Of a stretch of 64,000 nucleotides of DNA, positions 27,667 to 37,431 are shown one piece after another. Origin of the DNA: Roseitalea sp. (GTDB lineage: Bacteria; Pseudomonadota; Alphaproteobacteria; Rhizobiales; Rhizobiaceae); the NCBI GenBank assembly GCA_017642895.1, contig JAEPON010000013.1, forward strand, positions 1-64,000. The letters run 5' to 3'. The notes beneath the pieces are model-generated. The model saw only the letters and a program-made list of their open reading frames with translations. It searched no databases and was not told where the DNA came from. Position 1 is the first letter of the stretch. Every line of letters starts with the position of its first letter. The position numbers and the translations under genes are program-made.

Positions 27667-28833
27667 TTACATGTTGTGCGGCCAGGGGCGTGAAGGCTCC
27701 AGCAGATTGTGGCGGCCGACCCGGTTGATATCGGTCTCGCCGGCCAGACCCATTGTGACGTCCAGCTCCTTGTGGATGATCTCCAGAGCCTTGGTGACAC
27801 CGGCTTCGCCAAGCGCGCCGAGCCCGTAAATATAGGCGCGGCCAATATAGGTGGACTTGGCACCCAGCGCGATCGCCTTGAAGACGTCTTGGCCGGAGCG
27901 GATACCGCTGTCCATGTGGATCTCGATCTTGTCGCCGACCGCATCGACGATCGGCGCGAGCACGTCGATCGAGGCTGCCGCGCCGTCGAGTTGACGGCCG
28001 CCATGGTTGGAGACGACCAGCGCGTCGGCGCCGACCTTGGCGGCGATCTCTGCGTCCTCGACATCGTTGATGCCCTTGAGGATCAGCTTGCCGTCCCATT
28101 TCGACTTGACCCATTCGATGGAGTCCCAGTCGAGCGTCGGGTCGAACTGTTTGGCGGTCCATTCGGACAGCGAATTCATGTTGGTTACGCCGGGCGCGTG
28201 GCCGACAATGTTGCCGAATGTGCGGTTTTTCGTTCCCAGCATGCCCAGGCACCATTGCGGGCGCAGTGCCAGGTCGGCGATCGACTTGAAGGTCGGCTTG
28301 GGCGGTGCCGACAGGCCGTTCTTGATGTCCTTGTGGCGCTGGCCGAGCACCTGAAGGTCAAGCGTCAGCACCAGCGCCTCGCAGCCGGCCGCCTTGGCAC
28401 GGTTGATCAGGTCTTCGATGAAGCCCCGGTCGCGCATCACGTAAAGCTGAAACCAGAAGGGTGCCCTGGTCGCCTCGGCCACGGCCTCGATGGAGCAGAT
28501 GCTCATGGTGGACAGGGTGAAGGGGATGCCGAACGTCTCAGCGGCGCGCGCGGCAGCAATCTCGCCGTCGGGATGCTGCATGCCGGTCAGGCCGACGGGC
28601 GCCAACGCCACCGGCATCGCCACGTCGCGGCCAGCCATCCGCGTTGCAACCGAGCGCTCGTCAATGTTGCGCGCGACACGCTGACGGATCTTGATGCGGC
28701 CGAACGCATCGGAATTGTCGTGATAGGTGGATTCGGTCCAGGCGCCGGAATCGGCATAATCATAGAACATTTTTGGCACGCGGAATTTGGCGCGCCGCTG
28801 CAGGTCCTTGATTTCGGTGACAGGTCCGAACAT
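27667..28833 (-). CDS. lldD: FMN-dependent L-lactate dehydrogenase
   Basis: Membrane-associated alpha-hydroxyacid dehydrogenase oxidising L-lactate to pyruvate with FMN and quinone. The 388-aa protein has the TIM-barrel signature SNHGGRQLDG with catalytic His, MFYDYADSGAWTE at the N-terminus, VALAPVGLTGMQHPDGE, LVLTLDLQVLGQRHKDIKNG and the phosphate-binding DSGIRSGQDVFKAIALGAK. Glycolate-oxidase-type activity is possible, but with a FadR-like neighbour and full length the LldD call is preferred. Confidence 0.92.
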   Translation of the reverse strand: MFGPVTEIKDLQRRAKFRVPKMFYDYADSGAWTESTYHDNSDAFGRIKIRQRVARNIDERSVATRMAGRDVAMPVALAPVGLTGMQHPDGEIAAARAAETFGIPFTLSTMSICSIEAVAEATRAPFWFQLYVMRDRGFIEDLINRAKAAGCEALVLTLDLQVLGQRHKDIKNGLSAPPKPTFKSIADLALRPQWCLGMLGTKNRTFGNIVGHAPGVTNMNSLSEWTAKQFDPTLDWDSIEWVKSKWDGKLILKGINDVEDAEIAAKVGADALVVSNHGGRQLDGAAASIDVLAPIVDAVGDKIEIHMDSGIRSGQDVFKAIALGAKSTYIGRAYIYGLGALGEAGVTKALEIIHKELDVTMGLAGETDINRVGRHNLLEPSRPWPHNM

Positions 28834-28929
28834 GCATTCACTCCGCTGAAGGTCGCAGAGTGTTAGCCTGTCGGCAACGGTGTGAAAAGATGGCGGAAAG
28901 TCTTGGCAGCGGCCCTGCGCGGCCGTTTT

Positions 28930-29076
28930 CTACCGGCTCTGGCCGGAGATGACCGAAACGCCGTAGCCATCAACGGCGACACCGCCGGCCAGCGAGGTCT
29001 CCGAATAGACGGCCAGACCCCAAAGCGTGATGCCGAACAGTGTGGCAAGCGACAAAAACGTAGCGCGCACGGTCAT
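28930..29076 (-). CDS. Small membrane or secreted protein, 48 aa
   Basis: Unrecognised small gene. GGGGAG stands 3 bases before an ATG, giving MTVRATFLSLATLFGITLWG as a single hydrophobic N-terminal helix or signal peptide and then a short polar tail with ETSLAGGVAVDGYGVSV. A strong ribosome binding site and signal-like N-terminus argue for a real gene; its size and lack of family argue for caution. Confidence 0.45.
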   Translation of the reverse strand: MTVRATFLSLATLFGITLWGLAVYSETSLAGGVAVDGYGVSVISGQSR

Positions 29077-29273
29077 GATCTCCCCATCATTGGTGCAGCC
29101 GGTACTGCCTGAACGCGCATGGGCGTCAGGGGTTCCGAGCCGCCATTGTCCGCACGGCCACAATGGACCAGAATTGCTTTGGGCAGTGTGACGATGGTCA
29201 CATTTGCCGGGCCGCGCGAATGCGGGCTAGCCTGACCTGCCGGCAAGTTCCAGCCCAAATGTTAGGCAATGCA

Positions 29274-29323
29274 GCAATTATGACACTTCAAAACCGCGTC
29301 ACGCCATTTGGTGTCATAATTGC
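29274..29323 (+). repeat. 13-bp perfect inverted repeat spanning a start codon
   Basis: GCAATTATGACAC (29274-29286) and GTGTCATAATTGC (29311-29323) are perfect reverse complements with a 24-base spacer. The left arm contains the ATG of the following gene and the right arm lies 10-15 codons inside it. Either DNA operator or mRNA hairpin roles are possible. Confidence 0.6.
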
Positions 29324-29900
29324 AACAACGGCGCGCGGCGCCTTCATGGGCAATCGCGGAATTATCCACAATGCCGAGACAAGGACGCTGCATCCGGTGC
29401 GACGCTGGATGCTCAAGGCATGGCTGATCTGCCTGTGTTCCTTCAAGGGGCGGCAAAGGTCGGTGATGGGCAAGGGCAGCTATACCGAACTCTTCTTTCT
29501 GGATGAGGCGACGGCACTGGCGGCCGGGCACCGGCCATGCTTCGAGTGCCGGCGCACCGATGCAGAGGCTTTCCGCGTCTCGTTTGCCGAGGGGGTAAGC
29601 TTCGCCGTGCCCAAAGCGCCTGACATGGACCGGGTTCTGCATGCCGAGCGGCTGGACGGGCGCGCCAAACGGCTTCATCCCTTGCCCACCGCACCCGACA
29701 AGCTGCCCGACAGCACAATGGTCACCGACGGATCGGATGCCCTGCTCGCAATGGCAGGAAGACCGTGGCGCTGGGCGCCGGCAGGCTATCAAAGGGTCGA
29801 CCGATGGCCGAAGGGCCTGATGATGCTGACACCGCCATCGACGGTGGCGGCGCTGTCGGCGGGGTACCGGCCCCATGTCGATGCGAGTGCCCGTGCTTGA
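29280..29900 (+). CDS. Conserved hypothetical protein with PCFECRR motif
   Basis: Protein of 206 aa of a family I recall only as hypothetical in alphaproteobacteria. Conserved blocks are [40 protein letters not shown] directly followed by CFECRR, and a C-terminal [15 protein letters not shown]. The C-x2-C pair and basic residues could bind metal or nucleic acid, but nothing proves this. The start is set where homologues begin ([11 protein letters not shown]); the ATG sits within a 13-bp inverted repeat and has no good Shine-Dalgarno sequence. rsmE follows 31 bases later. Confidence 0.7.
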   Translation: MTLQNRVTPFGVIIATTARGAFMGNRGIIHNAETRTLHPVRRWMLKAWLICLCSFKGRQRSVMGKGSYTELFFLDEATALAAGHRPCFECRRTDAEAFRVSFAEGVSFAVPKAPDMDRVLHAERLDGRAKRLHPLPTAPDKLPDSTMVTDGSDALLAMAGRPWRWAPAGYQRVDRWPKGLMMLTPPSTVAALSAGYRPHVDASARA

Positions 29901-29931
29901 CGCGCCGGCCGGCGCGGTGCATCGCACCGCC

Positions 29932-30666
29932 ATGCGCGCAAACTACCGATTGCAACGGCTTTTCGTCGATGCGCCGCTCTCAGCCGGCGCGATGGTCGAG
30001 TTGGACCGGGGACAGGCCAACTATCTTCTGAACGTGCTGCGCATGAAGGGCGGCGCGGAACTGCTGGTCTTCAACGGACGTGACGGCGAATGGCGCGCCG
30101 CGCTCGAACCGCAAGGCAAGCGCGCGGCCACGATCCGCGCAACGTCGCTGGAACGACGGCAGCCCGATGCGCCCGGTCTGGTCTATGCATTCGCCCCGCT
30201 CAAGGTCGGCCGGCTCGACTACATGGTCCAGAAGGCGGTGGAGATGGGCGCCGGCGTGCTGCAGCCGGTGATCACACAGCACACGCAGCAACCGCGCCTG
30301 AACATTGCCAAGGTTCGGGCCAATGCGCTGGAAGCCGCCGAGCAATGCGGCGTGCTGGCACTGCCGGACTGCCACGAACCGATCCGCTTCGAGGCGTTCA
30401 TCGACGGCTGGGACACGGATCGGGCGCTGATCTTCTGCGATGAAGACCACGAGACCGACAATCCGCTCGAAAAGCTGACGCCGCTGCGCGGACGACCGCT
30501 CGGCCTTCTGATCGGACCGGAGGGCGGATTTTCCGATGCCGAGCGCGCGCGCCTGCGCGCGCTGCCCTTTGTCACCGCCATTCCGCTGGGGCCGCGCATC
30601 CTGCGCGCCGACACTGCGGCCGTCGCCGCGCTGGCCGTCGTTCAGGCGGTGGCCGGCGACTGGTGA
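29932..30666 (+). CDS. rsmE: 16S rRNA (uracil-1498-N3)-methyltransferase
   Basis: SPOUT-class methyltransferase modifying U1498 of 16S rRNA. The 244-aa protein starts with the PUA-like [20 protein letters not shown] and carries the SAM-knot motifs [16 protein letters not shown] and [34 protein letters not shown] is the typical middle block. The start ATG gives [12 protein letters not shown] as in homologues; an upstream ATG 19 codons earlier is in frame. It follows the PCFECRR gene closely, so co-transcription is likely. Confidence 0.95.
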   Translation: MRANYRLQRLFVDAPLSAGAMVELDRGQANYLLNVLRMKGGAELLVFNGRDGEWRAALEPQGKRAATIRATSLERRQPDAPGLVYAFAPLKVGRLDYMVQKAVEMGAGVLQPVITQHTQQPRLNIAKVRANALEAAEQCGVLALPDCHEPIRFEAFIDGWDTDRALIFCDEDHETDNPLEKLTPLRGRPLGLLIGPEGGFSDAERARLRALPFVTAIPLGPRILRADTAAVAALAVVQAVAGDW

Positions 30667-30676
30667 CCGGCCAGGC

Positions 30677-31144
30677 TCACTCGTCCAGCACGTTGAGCTT
30701 GAAATCGGCCAGGACGAGCTGCCACCAATCGATCGTGTCTTCAAGGTTGCGTGTCGACACGCCGCCAAACAGGTTCACGTCCATCTCGACCACGGGGTCC
30801 TTGACGTCATCGAGATAGGCCTTGCCGAACCGTTTGTCGGCGTTCCAGCCGCCAAGCTGGCCCATGGTGATGTTTCCGGCCGATTCCCAGGCGGCGCGAA
30901 ACTGGATCGACTTGCAGTTGGCGCCGTCCTCGCAGCCGTAGAACAGCACGAGAAAACGGGTTCCGTCGATCCGCGCGACGATCATCGGATCGCCGGCATC
31001 GTCCTCTTCGAGCACCGCGCTGCCGAAGCCGCGCAACAGGTTGATGATCGCTTCGGGATCGGTGGCGTCGACCAGCTTCTGGGCCGATGCGGTGGTCACC
31101 GGCAGGAACAGGCCGGCCAGCAGGCAAAGAGCAAATCTGTTCAT
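30677..31144 (-). CDS. YbjN-domain secreted protein
   Basis: Protein of 155 aa with a signal peptide (MNRFALCLLAGLFLPVTTASA) and a single YbjN fold: DPEAIINLLRGFGSAVLEED, RFLVLFYGCEDGANCKSIQF with two Cys likely forming a disulfide, and WNADKRFGKAYLDD. YbjN-type domains resemble type III secretion chaperones, and secreted alphaproteobacterial versions have unknown function. It converges with rsmE and diverges from gshA. Confidence 0.84.
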   Translation of the reverse strand: MNRFALCLLAGLFLPVTTASAQKLVDATDPEAIINLLRGFGSAVLEEDDAGDPMIVARIDGTRFLVLFYGCEDGANCKSIQFRAAWESAGNITMGQLGGWNADKRFGKAYLDDVKDPVVEMDVNLFGGVSTRNLEDTIDWWQLVLADFKLNVLDE

Positions 31145-31298
31145 GTCATCCTCGATCTTGAAAATGGAATAAATGGGCGCAACAGGGGATGCGGCCATTG
31201 CGACCACCCCCCGGAGGCAACAATGGCAAGACAAGGGCCTTGCCGCAACAGCCCTCATGGGTCATTCAGGCAAGCTCACGCGATCGGAACGGAAGACC

Positions 31299-32675
31299 AT
31301 GGCGCGCGACACGACCGACGAAAGACCGATCGAGACCGTCGAGGAGCTGGCCGCAGACCTTGAAGCGGGCTGCAAGCCGGCCGAAGACTGGCGCATCGGA
31401 ACCGAGCACGAGAAGTTCCCCTTCTATGCGGCCAACAATGCCCCGGTGCCCTATGCGGGCGAGCGCGGCATCGCCAAACTGCTGGACGGCATGCAGGACA
31501 AGCTCGGCTGGCAACCGATCATCGACGACGGCAACATTATCGGCCTTTACGAGCCGACCGGGACGGGCGGCGCGATCTCGCTGGAGCCGGGCGGGCAGTT
31601 CGAACTGTCAGGCGCGCCACTTGAGACGATCCATCAGACCTGCCGCGAATCGAACGCCCATCTGGCGCAATTGCGGCTGATCGCCGATCCGCTCGGCATC
31701 AAGTTCCTCGGGCTCGGCGCGAGCCCGAAATGGTCGCTCAACGACACGCCCAAAATGCCGAAGTCGCGCTACGACATCATGCGCGCCTATATGCCCAAGA
31801 AGGGCGATCAGGGTCTGGACATGATGCACCGGACATCAACGATCCAGGTCAATCTCGATTTCTGCTGCGAAGCGGACATGCGCAAGAAGATGCAGGTCGC
31901 CTACCGCCTGCAGCCGATCGCAACCGCCCTGTTTGCCAACTCGCCCTTCACCGAGGGTCGGCCGAACGGCATGGTCTCATGGCGCGCCGACATCTGGCGC
32001 GATGTCGATCCCGATCGCAGCGGTGTCCTGCCCTTCGTCTTCGCCGACGATTTCGGCTTCATGGACTATGTGCAATGGGTGTTGGACGTGCCGATGTATT
32101 TCGTCCTGCGCGAGGGCCGCTATATCGACTGCACCCATGTCACCTTCCGGCAGTTCATGGATGGCGCGCTGGAAGGGCAAATCCCCGATCCGCGGCCCAA
32201 CAAGGGCGACTGGACCAACCACCTGTCGACCGTCTTTCCCGAAGTGCGCCTGAAACGCTTCATCGAGATGCGCGGCGCCGATGGTGGACCCTGGCGGCGC
32301 ATCTGCGCCCTGCCGGCCTTCTGGGTCGGCCTTCTCTATGACGAAACGGCGCTGGATGGCGCCGACACGCTGACGCAATCCTGGAGCCACAAGGATGTGG
32401 TGGCGCTGCGCGATGCGGTTCCCGTCGAAGGGCTGCATGCGCGCATCCACAACCAGTCGGTGCGCGAAATCGCCTACGAAGTGCTGGAGATCGCCCGGGC
32501 GGGGCTGAAATCACGTGCCCGGCTCAATCAGGACGGGTTCGACGAGGCGCATTTTCTCGCTCCGCTTGAAGAAATCGCCGCGCGTGGCACCACGGCGGCC
32601 GAGCAGATGGTGACCAAATATCACTCGGTCTGGGGCGGCTCGGTGGAGCCAGCGTTTCTGGAATATGCGTATTAG
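31299..32675 (+). CDS. gshA: Glutamate-cysteine ligase (plant/alphaproteobacterial type)
   Basis: ATP-dependent synthesis of gamma-glutamylcysteine, first step to glutathione. Length 458 aa, as usual for the alphaproteobacterial/plant class. Seen are WRIGTEHEKFPFY (Glu-rich metal site), EPGGQFELSGAPLETIHQTC, DMMHRTSTIQVNLDF with two Cys further on, and YIDCTHVTFRQFM. The start is chosen at MARDTTDERP after GGAAC...; earlier starts lie in the spacer to the YbjN gene. It overlaps the stop of the converging oxidoreductase gene by 4 bases. Confidence 0.94.
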   Translation: MARDTTDERPIETVEELAADLEAGCKPAEDWRIGTEHEKFPFYAANNAPVPYAGERGIAKLLDGMQDKLGWQPIIDDGNIIGLYEPTGTGGAISLEPGGQFELSGAPLETIHQTCRESNAHLAQLRLIADPLGIKFLGLGASPKWSLNDTPKMPKSRYDIMRAYMPKKGDQGLDMMHRTSTIQVNLDFCCEADMRKKMQVAYRLQPIATALFANSPFTEGRPNGMVSWRADIWRDVDPDRSGVLPFVFADDFGFMDYVQWVLDVPMYFVLREGRYIDCTHVTFRQFMDGALEGQIPDPRPNKGDWTNHLSTVFPEVRLKRFIEMRGADGGPWRRICALPAFWVGLLYDETALDGADTLTQSWSHKDVVALRDAVPVEGLHARIHNQSVREIAYEVLEIARAGLKSRARLNQDGFDEAHFLAPLEEIAARGTTAAEQMVTKYHSVWGGSVEPAFLEYAY

Positions 32676-33967
32676 AGCCGGTCCAGCATCGCGTACCAGG
32701 TCAGTGCTAGGGTCAGCAATGGCTTGCGGAAGCGCCGCCCGCCCGGGAACGGCGGGACCTTCAACTCGCTGAACAGGTTCAGCCGGTCGCGATTGCCGGC
32801 CACCGCCTCGGCCCACATCTTGCCGGTGAAGTTGGACAGCATCACCCCATGGCCGGAATAGCCACCCATGGCGGTGACGCCCGGCATGACCTCGCGCACA
32901 AAAGGCTCGCGCGGCAGGGTGATGCCGACCGAGCCGCCCCAGGCATGGGTGATTTCGACGTCCTTCAGCGCCGGATAGACCTCGACCATCTGGCGGCGCA
33001 CGCCCGCCTCGATGTCCGCCGGCGTCTCGCCGCCATAGGCTTCGCGGCCGCCGAACAGCAGCCGTCCATCTTTCAGTCGCCGGAAATAGCGCACCACGAA
33101 ACGGCTGTCATCGACGCTCTCCCGGCCCGGCAGGACGATCCCGGCGACGTCACCCTCAAGCGGCGCCGTCGCGCCGATGAAGGAGCGGATGGGCATGACA
33201 TGGCGCGCCATCTCCGGTTCCAGCTTTTCGTCGCCATGGGCGTTGACCGCCATCAGGACGCGGTCGGCGGTGACCGTTCCTTTCGCCGTCGTCACGCGCA
33301 CCTTGCCGGATGCCGACTCAAGCCCGTTGACCTTGGTGTTTTCGTGCAGGCGCGCGCCGCGCGCTGCCGCGACCCGGGCGGTGCCGACCACCAGCTTGAG
33401 CGGATGGATATGGCCGGTGCCGCTGTCGTGAACGCCGCCGAAATAGCGCTCCGACCCAACGATTTCCGCCGTCTGCCGGCGGTCGAGGAACCGCAGATGC
33501 CGATAGCCGAACCGCTCCGCCATCGTCTCGGCATAGGCGCGGTAGTCGTCCACATGTCGTGCCTTGTGGGCGACCGAGACGTGGCCCTGCACATAGTCGA
33601 TGTCGATGCGGTTTTCTTGCGCGAAGGCCAGCATGTGCTGTTTGGCTTCCTCGGCAATGTCGAACAGGGCCTTGGCGCGTTCAAAGCCGAGCAACTCTTC
33701 ATGTTCATCCGCCGAAGAGCGCTGGCCGGTGTTCAACTGCCCGCCATTGCGGCCCGAGGCGCCGTCGCCGAACCGCGCGGCGTCAAGCAGGACGACCGAC
33801 GCGCCAAGCCGCGCGGCTTCCGCGGCCGCTGAAAGACCGGTGAAACCGCCGCCGACGATGCAGATATCGGCGGCTGCATCACCATCGAGCGGCGGATAGG
33901 CGGGCCGGTCGCCAACCGACGCCTCATACCAGGACAGGCCCGGCGAGATCGGGCTTTGGTACGTCAT
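32672..33967 (-). CDS. puuB: FAD-dependent oxidoreductase, gamma-glutamylputrescine oxidase-like
   Basis: DAO-family flavoenzyme of 431 aa, predicted to oxidise gamma-glutamylputrescine to the aldehyde in the Puu putrescine pathway. The N-terminal dinucleotide motif is DICIVGGGFTGLSAAAEAA, followed by SGRNGGQLNTGQR, and the C-terminal FAD motif is MGGYSGHGVMLSNFTGK. Co-oriented with and 3 bases from the glutamine-synthetase-like gene that would make its substrate. Sarcosine or related amine oxidase activity is the main alternative. Confidence 0.86.
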   Translation of the reverse strand: MTYQSPISPGLSWYEASVGDRPAYPPLDGDAAADICIVGGGFTGLSAAAEAARLGASVVLLDAARFGDGASGRNGGQLNTGQRSSADEHEELLGFERAKALFDIAEEAKQHMLAFAQENRIDIDYVQGHVSVAHKARHVDDYRAYAETMAERFGYRHLRFLDRRQTAEIVGSERYFGGVHDSGTGHIHPLKLVVGTARVAAARGARLHENTKVNGLESASGKVRVTTAKGTVTADRVLMAVNAHGDEKLEPEMARHVMPIRSFIGATAPLEGDVAGIVLPGRESVDDSRFVVRYFRRLKDGRLLFGGREAYGGETPADIEAGVRRQMVEVYPALKDVEITHAWGGSVGITLPREPFVREVMPGVTAMGGYSGHGVMLSNFTGKMWAEAVAGNRDRLNLFSELKVPPFPGGRRFRKPLLTLALTWYAMLDRL

Positions 33968-33970
33968 CGC

Positions 33971-35416
33971 TTACACATTGAGCAGCAGATATTCCCGCTC
34001 CCACGGGCTGATCACCTGCATGAAGGTCTCGAACTCGCCGCGCTTGACGCCGGCATAATTGGCCATGAACTCGCGGCCCAGAACGCCGTCGAACGCGTGC
34101 TCGTCCTCGAACAGCGAGACCGCTTCGAGCAGGCCGCGCGGCAAGTCGATCTCGCCCTCATTGGCGGTCTCGGCGGTCGGGTCGGTCGGCACGAGGCCAT
34201 AGACCATGCCCAGATAGCCGCAGGCCAGAGAGGCGGCCAGCGCCAGATAGGGGTTGGCGTCGGACGAAGGCAGCCGGTTTTCGACGCGGCGCGCCTGCGG
34301 GTCGGACGCTGGAATGCGGAACGCCGTCGTGCGGTTGTCATAGCCCCAGGCGGTGTTGACCGGGGCGGCGATCGACTGGGTCAGACGCCGGTAGGAGTTC
34401 ACATAGGGCGCGATCATCACCAGCGCCTTGGGCATATAGTGCTGCATGCCGCCGACAAAGGCGCGGAACAGCGGCGACTCGCTGCCGTCATCGGCGGTGA
34501 AGATGTTCCTGCCTGTCCTGGCGTCGACCACCGACTGATGGATATGCATCGCATTGCCCGGCGCGCCCTGGATCGGCTTGGCCATGAAGGTGGCGTACAT
34601 GTCCGCCTTCAGCGCCGCTTCGCGGATCGTGCGCTTGAACAGGAAGACCTGATCGGCGAGCGCGAGCGGATCGCCATGCCGCAAATTGATTTCGAGCTGG
34701 CTGGGGCCTTCCTCGTGGATCAGCGTGTCGATCTCCAGCCCCTGCGCCTCGCAGAAATGATAGATATCGTCGATCAGTTCGTCGAACTCGTTGATGCCGG
34801 CGATCGAATAGCTCTGTCCGCCGGCGATCGGCCGGCCCGAACGGCCCGTCGGCGGCTGCAGCGGATAGTCGGGATCGGTGTTCTTGGCGACCAGATAGAA
34901 TTCGATCTCGGGCGCGACGACCGGCTTCCAGCCCTTTTCGGCATAGGCGTCGACCACGCGCTTGAGCACCTGGCGCGGCGTGATCCAGGAAGGTTCGCCG
35001 GTGCGCTGATCGACGAGATCGCAGACCACCTGCGCGGTCGGATCGCTTTCCCAGGGCACGACCGACAGCGTGTCGAGATCCGGCATCAGCTTGAGATCGC
35101 CGTCGCGCGGATCGTAGCGGAACTCGCCGGTCTCCTCGGGATAGTCGCCCGAAATCGTCTGGCGGAACAGGGCCGAGGGCAGCGCCAGCGCCGTGTTCGA
35201 GGTGAATTTGGACGAGGGCATCATCTTGCCGCGCGGCACGCCGGCCAGATCGGGCGTGATGCATTCAATGTCCTCGATCGAGCGGGCGGCGAGCCATGGC
35301 CCGGCCTCCGACCAGTCGGCGACACCGCGCAGATTGTCGATATAGGCGGGCGGCGGCGGTGTGATGGGTTTTTTTCGGCTCTTTGCCGGGCGCGCGGCGC
35401 GGGTGTCTTTCGACAT
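33971..35416 (-). CDS. puuA: Glutamine synthetase family, gamma-glutamylputrescine synthetase-like
   Basis: Cytoplasmic ligase of 481 aa. GS-fold landmarks are APEIEFYLVAK, EGPSQLEINLRHGD, the ATP/ammonia-site stretch GNAMHIHQSVVDARTG, NSYRRL and ENRLPSSDANPYLALAASL. The lack of the full GSI regulatory (adenylylation) tail and the link to PuuB suggest glutamate is ligated to putrescine rather than ammonia. A TTG directly precedes the ATG used. A second paralogue lies at 52-54 kb beside the putrescine importer, so the two loci probably share a pathway. Confidence 0.86.
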   Translation of the reverse strand: MSKDTRAARPAKSRKKPITPPPPAYIDNLRGVADWSEAGPWLAARSIEDIECITPDLAGVPRGKMMPSSKFTSNTALALPSALFRQTISGDYPEETGEFRYDPRDGDLKLMPDLDTLSVVPWESDPTAQVVCDLVDQRTGEPSWITPRQVLKRVVDAYAEKGWKPVVAPEIEFYLVAKNTDPDYPLQPPTGRSGRPIAGGQSYSIAGINEFDELIDDIYHFCEAQGLEIDTLIHEEGPSQLEINLRHGDPLALADQVFLFKRTIREAALKADMYATFMAKPIQGAPGNAMHIHQSVVDARTGRNIFTADDGSESPLFRAFVGGMQHYMPKALVMIAPYVNSYRRLTQSIAAPVNTAWGYDNRTTAFRIPASDPQARRVENRLPSSDANPYLALAASLACGYLGMVYGLVPTDPTAETANEGEIDLPRGLLEAVSLFEDEHAFDGVLGREFMANYAGVKRGEFETFMQVISPWEREYLLLNV

Positions 35417-35577
35417 CAATCACCTGGATTGTTGTTTTCCTCCCTATAATCGTCGGATCAGGCCGCGTGAAGCGGTTTGTCGCCCGAGCGTACCTGTCCC
35501 CACCGCACCATGGTCGTGATGGCGCCCGCTGCCGCCTGTGCTAGGTTTCCGCCGATCACGGCGATGGAGGCGCACGC

Positions 35578-36384
35578 ATGATGACCCTTTTTGAAACGCT
35601 GACGCAGGCCCAGAATGGCGAGGCGATGCGGGCGATGGCCCGGCAGTTCGGTCTCAGCGAAGCGCAGACGCAATCGGCCATCGAAGCGCTGATGCCGGCC
35701 TTTTCGGCGGGGCTGAAGCGCAACGCGGCCGACCCGATGGGCGTCGCCAACTTCATGCAGGCGCTGTCGACCGGCCAGCATGCGCGCTATTTCGAGGATA
35801 TGAGCCGGGCCTTCCAGCCCCAGGGCGTCGCCGAGGGCAACGGCATTTTAGGCCATCTGTTCGGCTCCAGGGAAGTAAGCCGCGCGGTCGCCGCGCAGGC
35901 TGAGCAGGCGACCGGTATCGGTCAGGACATCTTCAAGCAGATGCTGCCGGTGATCGCCTCGACGCTGATGGGCGGGCTGTTCAAGCAGTCGACCGGGCAG
36001 GTCGGCCAGGCATCGGCACCCGGCGGCAATGTCATTACCGAGATGATGGAGCAGTTGATGCAGGCGGGACGTCCTTCCTCGCAGCCCGCGCAGAACCCGA
36101 TGGACAACCCGTTCGGGCAGGCGCTCAACCAGATGTTCGGCGGCGGATCGGACGGTGGCGGCAAGCCCGCCGCCAACCCCATGATGGACAATCCCTGGGG
36201 CAAGCTCTTCACCGAGATGATGGGCGGCGGGCAAGCCGAGCCCGAGCCGAAGCCGCGCGGCAACGCCTATGAGGAACTGTTCGGGCAGATGTTCGAAGCG
36301 GGTCGGCAGACGCAGGATACCTACCAGAAGGGCATTGACGACATTTTCGACCAGTATCTGCGCGGCATGATCAAGCACCGCTGA
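35578..36384 (+). CDS. DUF937 family protein
   Basis: Protein of 268 aa. The N-terminal half is helical (MARQFGLSEAQTQSAIEALM; IFKQMLPVIASTLMGGLFKQ) as in DUF937/YidB-like proteins. The second half is repetitive: three copies of a P-M-x-N-P-x-G-x-L-x-x-x-M-F/M-G-G-G type unit, rich in Met, Gly, Asn and Pro (about residues 180-225), then a helical tail. Function is unknown. GGAGG precedes the tandem ATG codons. Confidence 0.8.
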   Translation: MMTLFETLTQAQNGEAMRAMARQFGLSEAQTQSAIEALMPAFSAGLKRNAADPMGVANFMQALSTGQHARYFEDMSRAFQPQGVAEGNGILGHLFGSREVSRAVAAQAEQATGIGQDIFKQMLPVIASTLMGGLFKQSTGQVGQASAPGGNVITEMMEQLMQAGRPSSQPAQNPMDNPFGQALNQMFGGGSDGGGKPAANPMMDNPWGKLFTEMMGGGQAEPEPKPRGNAYEELFGQMFEAGRQTQDTYQKGIDDIFDQYLRGMIKHR

Positions 36385-36388
36385 CGCA

Positions 36389-37342
36389 TCACCGCCCGCG
36401 CATCACCAGCACATTGCCGGCGATCACCAGCGCAAGGCCCGCGATCGCGGTCAGCGTCCACTGATAGCCTTCAAGCGCGGTGGAAATCAGCAGCGCGAAG
36501 ATCGGAAAGACGACGGTCGCATAGCCGGCGCGGCCGGAACCGATGCGTCCGACCAGCGTCAGATAGGCCGCAAAGGCAATGACGGTCGAGACGACCGCCA
36601 GGAAGATGAGCGACCACAGATAGTCGAACCGCGGATCCCAGTTGAAGGGCTTGCCGAGGACCATCGCGAGAAAGGCGCACCACAGCGCGCCATAGACCAT
36701 GCCCCACGCGTTGGCCGAGACCATCGGGATGTCGGCGCGCCGCTTGGACAGTTGCGCAGAGATCAGCGATCCGGCGGAAAAACACAGCGTGCCGGCGACG
36801 CAGAGGGCAAGGCCGGTTGCGACCCTGTCGTCAAAACCGCCCTCGGTGATCTTGGGCCAGAACATCAGGGCGATGCCGGCAAAGCCGATCGCGCCGGCCA
36901 CCACCGTGCGGCGGCTCGGCAGTTCGCGCCAGACGAGGGCTGCCAGGAACACGTTGGTCAGCGACGCCAGCGAAAAGACGACCGACAGGAGCCCGCTGAC
37001 CAGATAGGCCGAGCCATAATAAAAGAGCAGGAAGTTGGTCGAGAAAATGCAGACGCCCATGGCGGCGAAGCGCGCATGTTCGACAAGCGGAAAACGCATG
37101 CGCCGGCCGCTGAGCACCGCCCAGGCGACCATGATCGCGCTGGCGATGACGAAGCGGTAGACGAGCGAAACCTCGTTGGCGACGACGCCCGGCTGCAACG
37201 ACAGCGCATACCAGGAAAACGACCAGGCCATCACCGTCAGCGCGTAAAGTCCGTAGTCGATCGGCGCAAAGGCGCCACTTGCGGGCGAAGCGGACGGGTT
37301 CGGCGCGGCCGGCTCCGGCGTCGTGGGGGGCTGGGCGGACAT
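36389..37342 (-). CDS. EamA-family (DMT superfamily) transporter
   Basis: Inner-membrane protein of 317 aa with a Pro/Ala-rich cytoplasmic N-terminus and ten helices in two EamA repeats; features include VVAGAIGFAGIALMFWPK in helix 5 and PIFALLISTALEGYQWTLTA near the end. A metabolite exporter of unknown substrate. It is not closely similar to the other EamA protein in the window by visible motifs. Converges with the DUF937 gene, whose stop is 5 bases away. Confidence 0.86.
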   Translation of the reverse strand: MSAQPPTTPEPAAPNPSASPASGAFAPIDYGLYALTVMAWSFSWYALSLQPGVVANEVSLVYRFVIASAIMVAWAVLSGRRMRFPLVEHARFAAMGVCIFSTNFLLFYYGSAYLVSGLLSVVFSLASLTNVFLAALVWRELPSRRTVVAGAIGFAGIALMFWPKITEGGFDDRVATGLALCVAGTLCFSAGSLISAQLSKRRADIPMVSANAWGMVYGALWCAFLAMVLGKPFNWDPRFDYLWSLIFLAVVSTVIAFAAYLTLVGRIGSGRAGYATVVFPIFALLISTALEGYQWTLTAIAGLALVIAGNVLVMRGR

Positions 37343-37431
37343 GATTGTTTCCTCAAACGGGCCCTACGCCCGGTCACCATGATTGGCAAGCTGATACTTG
37401 ACCGTCCCGCGGCCGGCTGAAACAAACCCGT

